Assembly: GCA_947568835.1 (NCBI GenBank)
Contig: OX387605.1
Location: 14,512,418 to 14,576,417 of the forward strand
Source of the DNA: Protonemura montana
Lineage: Eukaryota > Arthropoda > Insecta > Plecoptera > Nemouridae
Direction of reading: 5' to 3'
DNA: 64,000 nt
The notes beneath the pieces were generated by a model. The model did no database searches, had not been told where the DNA came from, and saw only the letters and a program-made list of their open reading frames with translations. Position 1 is the stretch's first letter, and every line of letters begins with the position of its first letter. Both the position numbers and the translations under genes were made by a program. Below, one piece after another: positions 33,940-46,600 of the stretch.

Positions 33940-36502
33940 TTATGCGTCTTCGTTGCGTGCGTTTTTAACGAGCAGTTTGATTTGTTCGTATGAGATCCAC
34001 ATGACGATATTCCAGCTGACAAGGCGACAGAATGAAGGTGTGAAACTGCAGAAATAAAACATGTTTTACTAAGAAAGAATTCTCACAGAAATGGACCATA
34101 CGACTTACAATCTATAGGTACGAAGCAACAATATTGAGTCTTTCAAAAATAATTTGTTTTCTTTCAAAATGAATTCGGAATGGAAAATCGCATACCCTTT
34201 GTAGAATGCTGTAGGCCCTTCTTGAGAGAACATCCGAATGGCACAGTCCATTGCACCCTTGTATTCTCCCTTTGCGCTATTCATGTAACGTGTTTTGACC
34301 ACATCTACAGGAGACGCTACAACCGTTGTACAGAACCCTGCAAGCACCAATCATTGTGTAACGACGCAATCAACAAACAACCTCATATAGAAATATTTCC
34401 ACTTTGATTCGTGCAAGCAAACCATCTCATCAAATCAGCACACCTTTAGTGCCACGAGCTATCACCTGCACCAGGTGTTAGTTTCTTCCAAAGTGTCTAT
34501 TTGTTAGGTAGTCCTTGAGAAAAGTTACAAAAACTGTCCCCATAGGTAATATATTTTCAGAGATCATGTTCTTATCTAAGACGGTACAGGGCGCAGATGC
34601 ATAAGCTAAATGAATAGTGACACTATCCATCAGCCACAGTGACAGTTTGGTACTATCAGAGTTCAGATTCTCCGCTAGAAAGGGGGCTGTGTGCAGGAGT
34701 GATCAGTCTAAAGTAGAGTGATTTTCTGCTTCGACCGTGTTAATCACAGGTAGGTTGACAATCTTAAGATTTATTATAGGAATTTCACAATATCACAAAC
34801 CAGCAACTACTGCTGAGGTGAAGTGACAAGGTATTCCATCCTTCATCAAGTCGTACTTCAGGATCAACTCTTTGAAAATATCGTAACAAACAATTTCGGA
34901 AACGTTGACAATCGCATTCCGTGTCACGTTAGGAAAGCATCCTGAAAAAGATAAGATTCGTCTTGAAAGCTGTTAACGATGAGTTTTATACACGTGGATT
35001 AAACACGAGAGTCACCCACCTTTCCACAGGCCTTTGACGCCCTCTTGAGTGGCGATTGTTCGATATGCGGTCAGAGTTGAAGGGTACCGAGGCGCCCCAC
35101 CTTTGCCTCTAAGGTGCGCTTGGAATCGCACTTTGACCACGTCGGTGGGTTGCGCCAACAAGACGGCTAACGCTCCCGTGGTGATGCCCGCCGCGACCCT
35201 GGTGCCGATATTCATGCTGCCAGGACGGCTCGAAGGTCCTGCAGGATTGAACAGGAGTGTGAGACCAAGATATGTGTTACGGTATAAATAATAGCCCTCA
35301 AAACTATCTAAAGAAAATGTTGCAACAGTGAAGATTGCCAAATTGTCTCCACTTTGGCTGCTATGGTACACAATCGGATAGAAAAACTTGCTTTCAAGAC
35401 TAATTTTAGCGTTTCTTGTTTGAACATACGATACCTATCCAACAAGGGGAGAGAGTAAAGTGTAGATTACTCGTATTTGGCACTTTTCGTTGAGAAGTTG
35501 CTCGTTTTGAAACGAAACGTGGCTGCATGCTCTGAACTTGTTCAAACTTGCCACCCTCTTTGTTTATCTTTAATCTGGCAATACTTATACTCATTTCAAC
35601 CCTTGGAAAGACCTTGATTGGAGCTGGAATGAGGGATAAAATTTTATTGATAGTGCATGTGCTCTTCGCGTACCATCCAAGATTCGTTGGTATTGGTCTT
35701 TGACGGTATCGTAGAGGCCAAGTCGCACGGACGCGAAACACATTTGTCGCTGGAGGCCCGCCGACAAGCCGTTGTACAGACATCTGTAAAGAGAGTGCAC
35801 GTCGCAAGACCGATACCATGGGCAAGGCCTTCGACCTTGCATGCGCCGTGTGCTGCATTTAGTCCACGGTTGCATGCGTAGCCATAACAATATGAAACAT
35901 GCGATCTAAGACTGAGAAAGTATTTTTTACTAGAAATGAGTTGGTACCTGAATCCTTCTTGGCGCGCAATTGTGGTAATAGTGCCGATGAGCCCATGGTA
36001 CTCGGCAGTAGTGCTCCTCACGAGGGCACCGTTGACCATTGTCATAACAGATCTTCCCTCGCCTTGGATCTGTGGAAAGCAAATGCATTCACTTGAGGTG
36101 CTGAATTGTCTAAATTTGTCAAATGCGAGACGCAGGGATGTAGAATTAGAAATATGAGAGTTAAACAAAATATGGGTTGAGATTGGAAAAGTCTCAACGT
36201 GTTTTCTCATGATTTTTCCACGACTGAAAACAAAGTTTTTCGATTTGCTTTCAAAATGTCTTACGAGTCAGGCGTATCACATTTCCTTCACGTAACAGTA
36301 CAATCGAAATTGAAATACGATCTGTGCAGTTTCAGGTTAGTTTTTCCCACATTTTCCGACTCACCTGTAGCCTGACTTTCGCAGTGTCGAGCGGGAACGT
36401 AGCGAAGTCTGCTATGCACGCAGCCGTGCCTGCTGTGAGCAGCTTGTACCCCAATGGCGTGTCCCTGTCCACCCGGACGATGCTCGTCTTGTTTACCACC
36501 AT
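33940..36502 (-). CDS. UCP: Mitochondrial uncoupling protein (UCP1-3 clade of SLC25)
   Basis: An inner-mitochondrial-membrane carrier of the group that dissipates proton-motive force or exchanges C4 metabolites. Seven coding exons (minus): 36502-36365, 36069-35948, 35783-35674, 35238-35020, 34941-34801, 34337-34196 and 34045-33940; phases all match, for 325 residues (family about 310). It has three mitochondrial-carrier repeats with signatures [11 protein letters not shown] (about 36-46), [11 protein letters not shown] (153-163) and [11 protein letters not shown] (252-262). Blocks [29 protein letters not shown] and [17 protein letters not shown] match vertebrate UCP2/3 closely, against the more distant UCP4 and BMCP groups. 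The end [14 protein letters not shown] is also typical. The donor of exon 34941-34801 is weak (GCTG|GTTTGT) but its phase and homology support it. Confidence 0.95.
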
Positions 36503-36737
36503 TTTCCGGCTTAGTGGCGCTCGTGGTCTGGAATAGGTTTGGGCGTGGGACTGCTGCTATTGTCCCTCTGCCGAAACGAAATATTTATCAAACACTAAAA
36601 TCGCAGATTAAATCGCTTTGCAAATTAAAGGTTGAAATTTCAATGAATAGGACTTTTTCATAAGAGAGCATCGGCCATATAAAAAAATATACGATAAGGC
36701 TATTATGGAAAATGAAAATAATTAAGCAGGTACTTAC

Positions 36738-36930
36738 GTGTATGGTATGAAAACTTGAAGCTAATGGAAAATGATGGCCAATTTGACGGTGGAGTCGCCG
36801 TCGTCGTCCTCTTCTTCTCTGAAGTGGTCGTTGAAGGTGTGGATGTCACGCTGCTTTCTGCACTCCTCTGCGCGGAGTAAGACGATGCCACTTGTCAATA
36901 GGACTGTGACGATTGCGAGACGATGCATGC
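36738..36930 (-). other. Probable non-coding first exon of UCP
   Basis: The donor CATACAC|GTAAGT (exon end 36738) pairs with the acceptor CCTATTCCAG just before the coding exon (exon start 36527). The segment is richer in GC than its surroundings and holds a frame of simple Ser/Thr/Lys composition that I take to be untranslated. The upstream limit is a guess. Confidence 0.45.
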
Positions 36931-39900
36931 TGCGGAGACAATTAAATAGTTGCCCAGGTAATTAGATGCTTATCGATTTGGAGTGCTTGAGTTGGTTGGA
37001 TGGGCAGGTTTTAATCAAGATTATTATAAGCCGTTCGATAATATCAGACCACCAAATCGCAGTATCAATAACGTACTCCAAAGTCAGCCTATTGATGTAA
37101 CAGATGGGAACTGTTGTATAATTATTCGGCGTAAATGTTTCAATCGCTATCTAGACTTTATTGGTTCAATGTTCTAAGACCCAGTATTACAATATTTTTG
37201 AACTAAGCGTTTCAGCTCTTAATTTACAGAAACAACTGACTTTCATTACAGGTGATTTGTTGTTGCCATGGCATTTGATTTAACTCCCACATAAGAGTAA
37301 AAGAGTACATAAGAGGGCATAAGAGTAAGAGGACCCTCTGGTATTGAACATTATCCAAAAGATTTCTTGGGATAAAGGTGGTTTCTATGACTTTTGATAT
37401 TTGTAAGCAAGTGGCATGAAGTAGAATTGCCCTGTCGTTGTCATAAGACTAAGAAAGCGTAATCGATTCAATCGACAGAAATTACTGCGCTCTTCGTGAC
37501 AAAGTTCAGGCATTTATAATTGTTCGAACTCACTTGGGACCATGTACCTATAATAGCTGACGTCAATAAAAATTGGTTCTACCTAACAATAACCAGTTTT
37601 TTCCAATAACTGCGCGCGAGTAAATAGTAAAATAACAATGGATAATGCATGAATTACACTATAATCGAGAGTAAAGAAGTTGACATGCTTCGATTGTGCA
37701 TTGATCTGTCTTTAAATACATATGCGATACCAATCTGATGCCAGTGAGTTCAATCAAAATGTCACTGAACTACAATTTTCGTCCAAACTCTTATCATTCT
37801 GACGCGATACAATCGGTGACAGTTCACACTAAACTTTAACGAATTAGAATTGATGTATTACAGTTATTTTTCGTCAAATATATCCATAAAATATGTATAC
37901 AGTATGCACACAGCGTGTTTGTTGCTCGATAGTCGATGGTTTGGTGCCAGTTTGTTTGTGCCAATTTTGGCAATTGACGTAATATGGTTTATTGACAAAT
38001 TGAATTATTGAAGTGTGATTTGTTTTCGTTGTGTTCTCTCTAGTTCGTGATTCCATGGCTTGTTAGGTGCTTAACTACAGTAGGTTTAAAAAAATGTTTG
38101 TGAAAATTGACCAAGAAAATTGGTCAATAATGCATTTAATGGATTTGTGAACTGTATAATACCGTGGATCGACTTAAAAACTTGTCTCATGATCATCACT
38201 CATCGTAGAGCAATAAGAAATTGAAGAATTTCAATGCTTGCTAATGTCATCCGAGCTAAACATGTTTTTGTACTCGTCGGTTGCCAGTTGCCATTTGTCA
38301 ATTCCACCTTTGAAGCCCAGACTTATTTAGATACTTGCTTTCTACTCTGCCACAAGAATTTGGGAATTGGGAAACTACATGGAACCTCTTCTGAACAACG
38401 CACATAAATGTATTAATACTGGTTTTCAACTTCCAGAATATATTATTTTCCAACTTATTCCTACAAACGATGTCTACTGGAGTGGTCAGTAGACCAAGAG
38501 GTCGACATTTCCTTCGGAATATAATTATATGCTCAGTTGTTCTTATTTATCCACTTAGGTGACCGAAATCAGTTTCTTGACTGGTCGAATTATCAAGTAT
38601 TTCTTGGTGACGTCTGCTAGGACCTTGGGCTTGGATCAAGCTTGAAATTCACACTTCTGCCAAGATCATGGCTCTGGCAACAATTCGGTGATCGCATAGA
38701 GTGGAGGTCAATTAGGAGCTACTCAGCTGATTAAAGGATGTTCTATATTTGATTAGCAAAGGCTGGTCGATACTCAAATGATAGTGTAATTCAGAATGCG
38801 AATGTTGGCAATGAACTTGCGAATAGGGTTAGCTTTAGCGCGAAATAAGTTATGTCCAGTTCATGCGTGCGACGACAAACGTATTCACAAATAATTAAAG
38901 TAAATTAGCAAACAATGATGAGGTTCCTATGAATAGAATGGATCAATTCTCCGTTGAATACATTTCAAACTATTTTCCATCAGATTTTAAAACAAAAATA
39001 TGTTATGAACAAGAAAAAATTGAAAGGCACACAGTGGTTTCCTGAAACGGCAAGTCACGTGTGAAGACTTCAAGGTAAGATCTTGTTACTTTGTTTAAAT
39101 TCTGCAATCACCAGACTGCGAATCCAAGTCTTGCAATTGCTTTTATATTCTACAAATGGAATAGAAAGCAAAACCCGTATCATGAAGGTGCGAGCTCTGA
39201 AAACATGCGTTTAAATATAATCATCATCAATACAATCTTTTCTCATAAATCTTTCTACCAAAGTTATATTAAACGGTTAATCCTGGGACACTAAAAACAA
39301 CGAAATTTACCAGTAAATTTAGATGTCACAGAATTTCCGCGTTAACTGTATGCATGCAGGGAATCTTAAAATAAATAAAATGTGGTCTTGTGCATGACTG
39401 GAACCGAAATAGACGAAGTTCATATATTTTGATATACATTTTGCAACCTTTGCCTCCTACGAAGATGCTATCACCCTTGGCCTCCAACTTTGCTGCTACA
39501 ACTATTGATGTGGTACAGATTTCATCTCAGGATCTGAGTTTACCATCCACGCTATTCTTGTCAACTGACAAATAAAAACACGCTAGCGAATGACACGGGA
39601 AGGTATGGAAAATCTTATTCTGAAAGATGCTTACAGAAAATAATTTTCTGTCTTAGATATGCGTAGTGTACTTGTATGGCTGCAACATCCCCAGAAAGAA
39701 AAGCAGACCATTTTCTGACAAGATGCAAATCAGCATGCCCACCATATACAGCTAGAATAATTATGAAATTAGATCAAATGCGTGCATACACATTGAGAAT
39801 GCCTCTTTAAGGAGTTCAAGAAAAAAGTGTTCGTCTTTGGTTGGGGCTCAAGTAAATGAATGCAATTCTTACCCAGATATGACACTTTGAGAGAGGTGGT

Positions 39901-40129
39901 ATTCAAAACCTCATTTTTTCTCCTTACATAAGAAACTTAGTAAACAGATTCAAATCAGATCTAGAATTTTATACCAATTTAAAGAAAAATATGTATTTAT
40001 TAAATATCTTACCTATTCGTCGAAAAATATATGAAGACAACCTTAGAGTGACCACTTTTTCGCAACTCTTGCAAATTGTCAAAAAAATACAAAAAAATAT
40101 AGTGACCGACAACGTGTGTCTAGTTGAAA

Positions 40130-40420
40130 CGCGTGTCCTAACCTGCCACAAGGGGCTCTGATGAAGCTAAGTGTGCGTGAGGCGATTCCAAGTTCTGTCC
40201 TATCTTAGAGCGTCTCTCACCAGACCGACAAATATACCGACTGTCCGCTCGATCCCTGCCAGAGAGTGTATCATATCAGCTGTAGCCAATAACAAACAGG
40301 GGCACGTACCGTCGGCCAATAGCAGTCAACTTCTCAGAATTGAAAATATCGAACCGCGCGGGAATGACGCATAGAGGCGTCGCGACGCGCCTCGTCAGAG
40401 CAATGCCATTCACAAATTTT
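40130..40420. promoter_or_regulatory. Orphan GC-rich island with two CCAAT boxes
   Basis: Two CCAAT motifs (GCCAATAACA near 40285 and GGCCAATAGC near 40315) lie upstream of CpG-rich sequence (AACCGCGCGGGAATGACGC and CGTCGCGACGCGCC). It looks like a promoter, but no first exon could be attached on either strand. Confidence 0.3.
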
Positions 40421-42589
40421 TGGTGGTAGATTCGTTAGTTTTCGAAAGAGGTATTTTAGAAATACGTTTTAAAAGCGGTTGGTTTTTCATTGATGGCAAA
40501 TACGGTCGGTGGACTTTCTAACTTTGATGGCTCGATCCTAGGATACTTTTTGAAATTGCGTGCGAGCGTTGCATCGATTTGGCATACAGTTTTTATAGCG
40601 TATACGAAAGGGGTGCCAAAATAAAAGGGCCTCTCTGTATTTCATGTTACTACGCCGTGGTCGCGAGAATACCAATTGATCAGTACTATTTATAATATTA
40701 TAGACTGTTGTTATTTGAAGATCAGGTGTGGCATGATCAAGGCTAAGCCAAATGATTGTATTATTGGACTGACGTAAAGAATAACACACCTTTCTCAATT
40801 ACTTTTGCTAATGGTTTTCATGAACCTATCTGAGATAAGATTATTGTAGTTCAAACCTTTGGAAATATATTTTATAGTGTGAAAAATTATTGATTTTCGC
40901 TTCATGTGTAGATGGTTAATTAAAATTAGTGTGAGGTCAAGGTCATTTCCATGACCAAATGACTGGTAGAAACTAAGCCAAGCTAAGACTGACAGACCAT
41001 AAGATCGCACCATATATTAATTGGATAACAGTCCAGCAAAATTCCTGCCTGACACTTTGAGTTTTATCTCTTCTCAATTATTCTCAAGTTCAAGTGAGAT
41101 GTTACTAAGGAGGCAAAATTTTTTTCTTTTCAACATTTTCTTTATCAATTAAATTGGCTTTAATAGTCCTATAGATAACGGCCAATTTCTCTGAATAAGA
41201 TTATCTAATTTCCAGTGTGGTAAATACGTTTGTTCCGTCGTCATTGCCAGTAGGGGAGGAGGAGACTGAAAAGAACTGACCCCTAGAGAGAGACGCAACT
41301 GTACGCTATAATGGTATCCAAACACGCAACGACATAGGACGGAAAATTACTTTCCTCTGACACAACCAAGTCTCCTGATTACTTTCTGCAATGGGCCAAG
41401 AGCTATGTTATCAGAAAAAAGATTTGGAAAGTGGGAAAATTTGGTCCTTAAAATAAGTATTCGTAAAATTGTTGTGGAGTTGTGTTAATTTACGCACTGA
41501 TAATAAAGACAAATTGAATAACGCAACCATAAATTAAATCAACTGATATCTGCGATGTCGTCAGTCACATCTGCTGTTTTAGACAAATCAACCGATAACT
41601 AATCATTTGGGCAAATGTTTGATCTCACACTCCCCCTGACCTTGAATTGAACACCCAATCGAAAACAAGACCCATAAATAGTTGCTATGCCGAAGATACA
41701 ATACCGCATGTCTTGTCTCTAGAATTGAATTCTGCCGCAGACATGTGCTATGTATGTGCACATTTTTCTTCCAGCTTACCTGCGATCGAATCGATAGGGA
41801 TAAAATGACGTAAGCATATCAACGTGCATCCCCCGATCATGCTGATAAATGACGCACGGGCCTTCGTCTGCCCGAACTGATGGGGTGGAATTTTGAAATT
41901 AGCTGGAGAGCATGATACAATTGATGAACTAATTTTGATCGTTTGTACAGTTTGACCACCATGGTTTGTGCAGTTAGTTACAAAACAACGCTGATTGATG
42001 CATGACATGAAACTTTAAATATGCACCTGCAATTTACACACACTTTTATTGCAGTCAAGAAATCTTAAAGTCAGTTATCGGTGTGTTAAGAATTACACCT
42101 TCAGATCAGTTGGTGTAAATTAGCATGCAGAATTACGTATCGACCAAACAACGGTTAAGGAAGGTATCCAAGCAGTAGTATGAATATCTGATATCTGTTT
42201 TTCATCGATTGGGTAAATAGTCATGCCTGGTGATATGATAAATTATTCTACTGACTGGGGTAGAGAGTGTAAGCCGACTGAACGTAATTTTAATATGCCC
42301 ATGTCCGTTCTCATATGAGTATACTTTCATGTGAGTTGTTATTCTTGATAGGTGTGTATGACAATCAGCAACTTTGTGGTCGAGAATGAATGCCAAGGGC
42401 ACTTTATAATTGGATAGGATGAGTAAATAAATTAAGACGATTCACAGCGTTCTCACATTAATTTGAATCAATAATGAATGTCATAAACATTTTGATAAAA
42501 GCGTGGGCAGCTTCTGTAGAGACTGCCCACTTCTATTAGGATAATTAGCTCCTCGATAACACTGCGAATTATGTTTTATTTTCTGTTAG

Positions 42590-42757
42590 GCAACTTGGCA
42601 AACAACAAACAGCAAAGATCTATTTAAGAAGCGCGGCAAAACAAGCAGCATTTTGCTGGTAGCACTGTCCGACCTGCCACCTAGCGATCTGAAAGCTGAA
42701 ACTTGCCAACCTGTTTGCGACAATCGTCGACAGAGTGCTTCTTGTTGTGTAGCACAG
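42590..42757 (+). other. Exon-like block, possible Cys-containing peptide
   Basis: A 168-bp stretch, exactly 56 codons and open in one frame, is bounded by a strong acceptor (TTTTATTTTCTGTTAG) and a donor (CACAG|GTAAAG). It reads LLVALSDLPPSDLKAE and ends with CQPVCDNRRQSASCCVAQ. No start-codon exon or downstream exon was found, so chance is quite possible. Confidence 0.2.
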
Positions 42758-43216
42758 GTAAAGTTTGAGATATCTTGTATCTGCTAAAAATAGCTTGGCA
42801 CGAAGCGAACACATTTGAATACCGGTCGAGCAGAGTTGCTCCTTTGTCTTCGCCATTCGGCCCTCATGAATTGCAAAAATGCAATCCAGAACAGCTTTGA
42901 AATAATCAAGGAAATACGAAACGAATGAAAGGAAAGATTTAAAGACTTGAGCAGTGAGGGAATCTGTTTTTCAGCAGCTCGAGTCTGAAATGTACATTTT
43001 TAGATTTCTCCTCATCAAGACCTCAGGGCTCGGCTAGTTTAACAATGCCCATTTAAAAAGATAACTGCCAATCAAGTGTACTTCCATTTTGCTATGAACC
43101 TCCATTAAAACCGTCCCTCAAAGAAGTAGTAAAATAGGTTTAGTTTGCTCCAAACTAAACTAGACAACAAATAGTTTACACCAAACTAATATGATATTTT
43201 ATTGTATACGGTCATA

Positions 43217-43295
43217 ACATTTATATATATGCATATATATTTATTTATTTTAGCTATGTATATATATATATTTATATATGTATGTATATATTTAA
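43217..43295. repeat. AT-rich TATA-type microsatellite
   Basis: Low-complexity ATATAT/TATGTATATAT tract past the GPCR stop. The embedded TTTATTTATTTT gives minus-strand AATAAA hexamers near 43240, which may be the GPCR poly(A) signal. Confidence 0.6.
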
Positions 43296-43675
43296 ATTGG
43301 TCTTGAGCTAGTCTAAATTCAACATTTAATTGTAATTGTAATGTAATTCAACATAGTATCTTTCAAACAGTCGTTTCATAAATAAATAGTACATGTGTAC
43401 CCAATACATTTAAACATCAATGCACTATCGCAGTACACAATTTTAGTAGCTTGAAATCCATCGATATAGGAAGAGCGAACAAATTGATATTTTTTATGTC
43501 ACTAGGAAGAACCGCTCAATTTTGGCAACTAGAATTCATTTGACCAATACAGAAAATATATCAAGGAGGGCGCAGTAATAGAGCAAGAGCAAGTGAATCA
43601 CAGTCACATTAATTCGAGCATGATCTCGGATTTATACAGGCATCACTGCATAAGTCTCAAGACGGTCCGACGGCG

Positions 43676-46600
43676 TCAATGTCTCATCCCACTTCTCCGC
43701 GACACTCTGGTCGAGGGCTTCGCCTTGAGGGCCCTCATGGTCGCGTAACGGGGGTGAAAGGGCCCTAAAGCAGCCTCGTTGGTCGATGACGGCGCATTTG
43801 GAGGCGGTGCTTTTTGCAGTCGAAACGTTCCCAATTTCCTCAGGAGACGCGAACGCGGCCAGGGTAACGTGTGACGATTGAGGAACCAATACACGATCGG
43901 GTTGATAACAGAATGCGCGTGGCCCAGGAGAAGACTGTAATGAAGGAAGGCTCCAGACAACAAGCTTAGCTCTACGAATAGAGCGTAAACCACGTAAGGT
44001 AGCCAGCAGAACGCGAAAATCACAACCTGCAAATTAGAATTTTACTTTTAAGCCCACAACTTCTTACCTATATCTCTGTCGTGCTCTTCGAGAAAGACGT
44101 GCAAGTTTACGAAGGGTTTATCTACTCAATTTTTCAGTTGGTATTTTTTTTTTAAGTCGATTTTATTTGCTACTTGGCGTATTTACGCCAAAGCTTCTTA
44201 CGGAAGTAAATGTAGGTCAACCCACGATATCAAAACATGCACTTTACTGGCTACGTTAAGAAAAAAGTTGAAACGGAGCGACACTGAATCGAAAAAGTGT
44301 CTCAGGAATAGACATTTAAATGCGTACTTAGTCCGAGCTAAGAGCTAAGTACGGTGATAAAACCAAGTTAGCGTCGGGACGCCTACCTGCGCCACTAGGA
44401 GGACCGCCAGCTGGCGTCTGCTGCGCAGTGACTGCGGGCGTCGGAAGCAAGAGGGCTGCGCACGGACCTCAACGTGCTGCACCTTATTCTTTCGACGGTG
44501 GTGCGGACTGTACTTGGACGACACCCGCTGGCTGCGCAAGTCTGCGCGTATTTTTCCCTCATCGTCCGAGGAGTCGCCGTCACCGTACGGCACCTGATGG
44601 CAAAGCGTGGTCATGAGCACTTTTATGAGGGAGTTGAATCGGGGTTTCAAGTATGGACACGGTTTCCATATCCAATTTTTCAGAACGAGACCAGCTATTT
44701 TATAGAGACGGGAAAATGGCTGACACCGCGAAAAGCAAATTTTAGTGTACCTTAGAGTATAAAAAGTGTAAAGCACGTTACAGGAAAATGCCAGATTATG
44801 GGTTCTCGACTCATAAATGATACCGTGAGAAAGTGGAATTTCAAATCACGGAAAACCATTTCTTCGTCACCATCTGTCACCACCATCCACTCAAAAAATC
44901 TCAAATTACCATATTAAACCTGAAATTACAAAATTACATTCAAATCAACGTCAACGTTTGCACCCGTGGCCTGCATTGGATTGCGGTTACCATTTTGGAG
45001 GGGCCGTCGTGAGCGACCGACGCCACGATGATGACATGTTGGGGGTGGCGCAGCAGCGGCAGAGGTAGGGGAACTTCCCCGCGGGCGGCGGCAGCTGACA
45101 GGGACACGTCGCACAGCTTGTAGCTCACTGTCACGTGACACACGGCCAACGTCGCGCACGGCAACACGAATACCTGTTGACAGCGACGGCCATCTCATTA
45201 GACGCCACTTTTCCGCGCTCTTCCATGCTTTTCCGAGTCGCCCACGCGATTTTCTTTCACGTTGACGTCTCTATCTTTCTTCTCCGAGTTTTTTCTCGTT
45301 ATTAATTATTCATATCGCGTCTGGAAATGGAATTAAAAATCATCAACTGCGTATATAAATGTGTTTTCTTGCGCGAGAAAGCGAACTTAATCCATGATAA
45401 TGCCCTTATAAAGTTGCCACGCTGCCTTTTCGTTTTAATTATGTTTAACATTAGCTACGCGAGGCGCAAATGAAAAGCCAAGAGAACGACAAATCATAAG
45501 GAGTGCAATACGCTCTATCTATATCCCCATACGACGCAGCCGCATAAAGACTATCAAATAACTACACGAACTCCTGACCTACCACACTACCGGAGGGAAC
45601 GATGGATGAAGATACACAACTATTTGTAGGTATAATTATGATAAATAGATTATCCTAGCATACTAAATGGTTCTGAGCAACATTTCACCAACATTAATTC
45701 AAGAGAATAGAACCACCTAACAACGCCAATGAAAGCAACCCCTGCAGGCGCTTTTGTTTTCACAACAATCCTCAATTAACATTCACAACCACGTACGGGT
45801 ACACGGTACCATGGTCAGATGAGCTATATGTAAGCCGGTTTTAAGCGGCGGGGAGAAGAGAGCCTCGGCGTCGGCGTCGTCATTGTTGTCGGCGTCGCAT
45901 TTCACGACGACCATGGGGGCGGCGGCGAGAGCTGCTAGGATCCAGACGACACCGACCGCGAGGCGTCGTAGCTGGGAGAGTGGGCAGATGGGTCGGATTG
46001 CGGCGTACCTCTCGAGGGCTAGCATCGAGAGGCCTAGAGTGCTGGCGGCTACGGGAATCTCCTGCAAGAACGGAACCTTGGATAGTTTTTTTTTTTTTTT
46101 TTATCTGAGAAGGATTTGTAACGATAATTGGTGTTATAGTGGCCCAAATGTTATTAGTATGTGGGGGACTTAGCCAACAAAGTTATGGTGTTACATAATG
46201 TAGCACCGTATGTGGCAATTCATATCGACGGTGGAACTAACACCACCCAGCACCGTCACATACAGCGCCATATTCACAATTTCTGGGCACAAAGGCTACA
46301 CAATCGCCCGTGCCCTGAAAATTGATTTGAAAATGAGACTGAGCCGGAAATTCGGTTTGGAAAAATTGGTTCTCGTGAGATCATCGAAGTTAAGCAACAC
46401 TGTGCTGGGTCTGGTATTTGATGGGTGACCATCGTACACACATGCTATTCTGTTTGGTAGAGAGATTGGAGGGAAGAATGTTAGGAAGAGGGAAGAACAT
46501 CAACTTCATTCGCCTTGCTTATCAACCTCTCAGCAGCATGGATTTGTGGAGGAATTCTTTTGTTCGCTTCGGAAGGAACATTAAGCCGGTGGTCTCCTTT

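Larger units (their letters stand above)
36931..43240. other. Intergenic, UCP to GPCR
   Basis: About 6.3 kb with no firmly supported gene. It contains a GC-rich CCAAT-containing island at 40130-40420 and one exon-like block at 42590-42757, both entered separately. Confidence 0.45.

Noticed and set aside
35644-36210. 188-codon minus-strand frame
   Set aside because: It reads through UCP introns in mixed frames; the spliced UCP model explains the region.
45883-46173. Plus-strand 96-codon frame
   Set aside because: Antisense shadow of the GC-rich GPCR exon 46061-45810.
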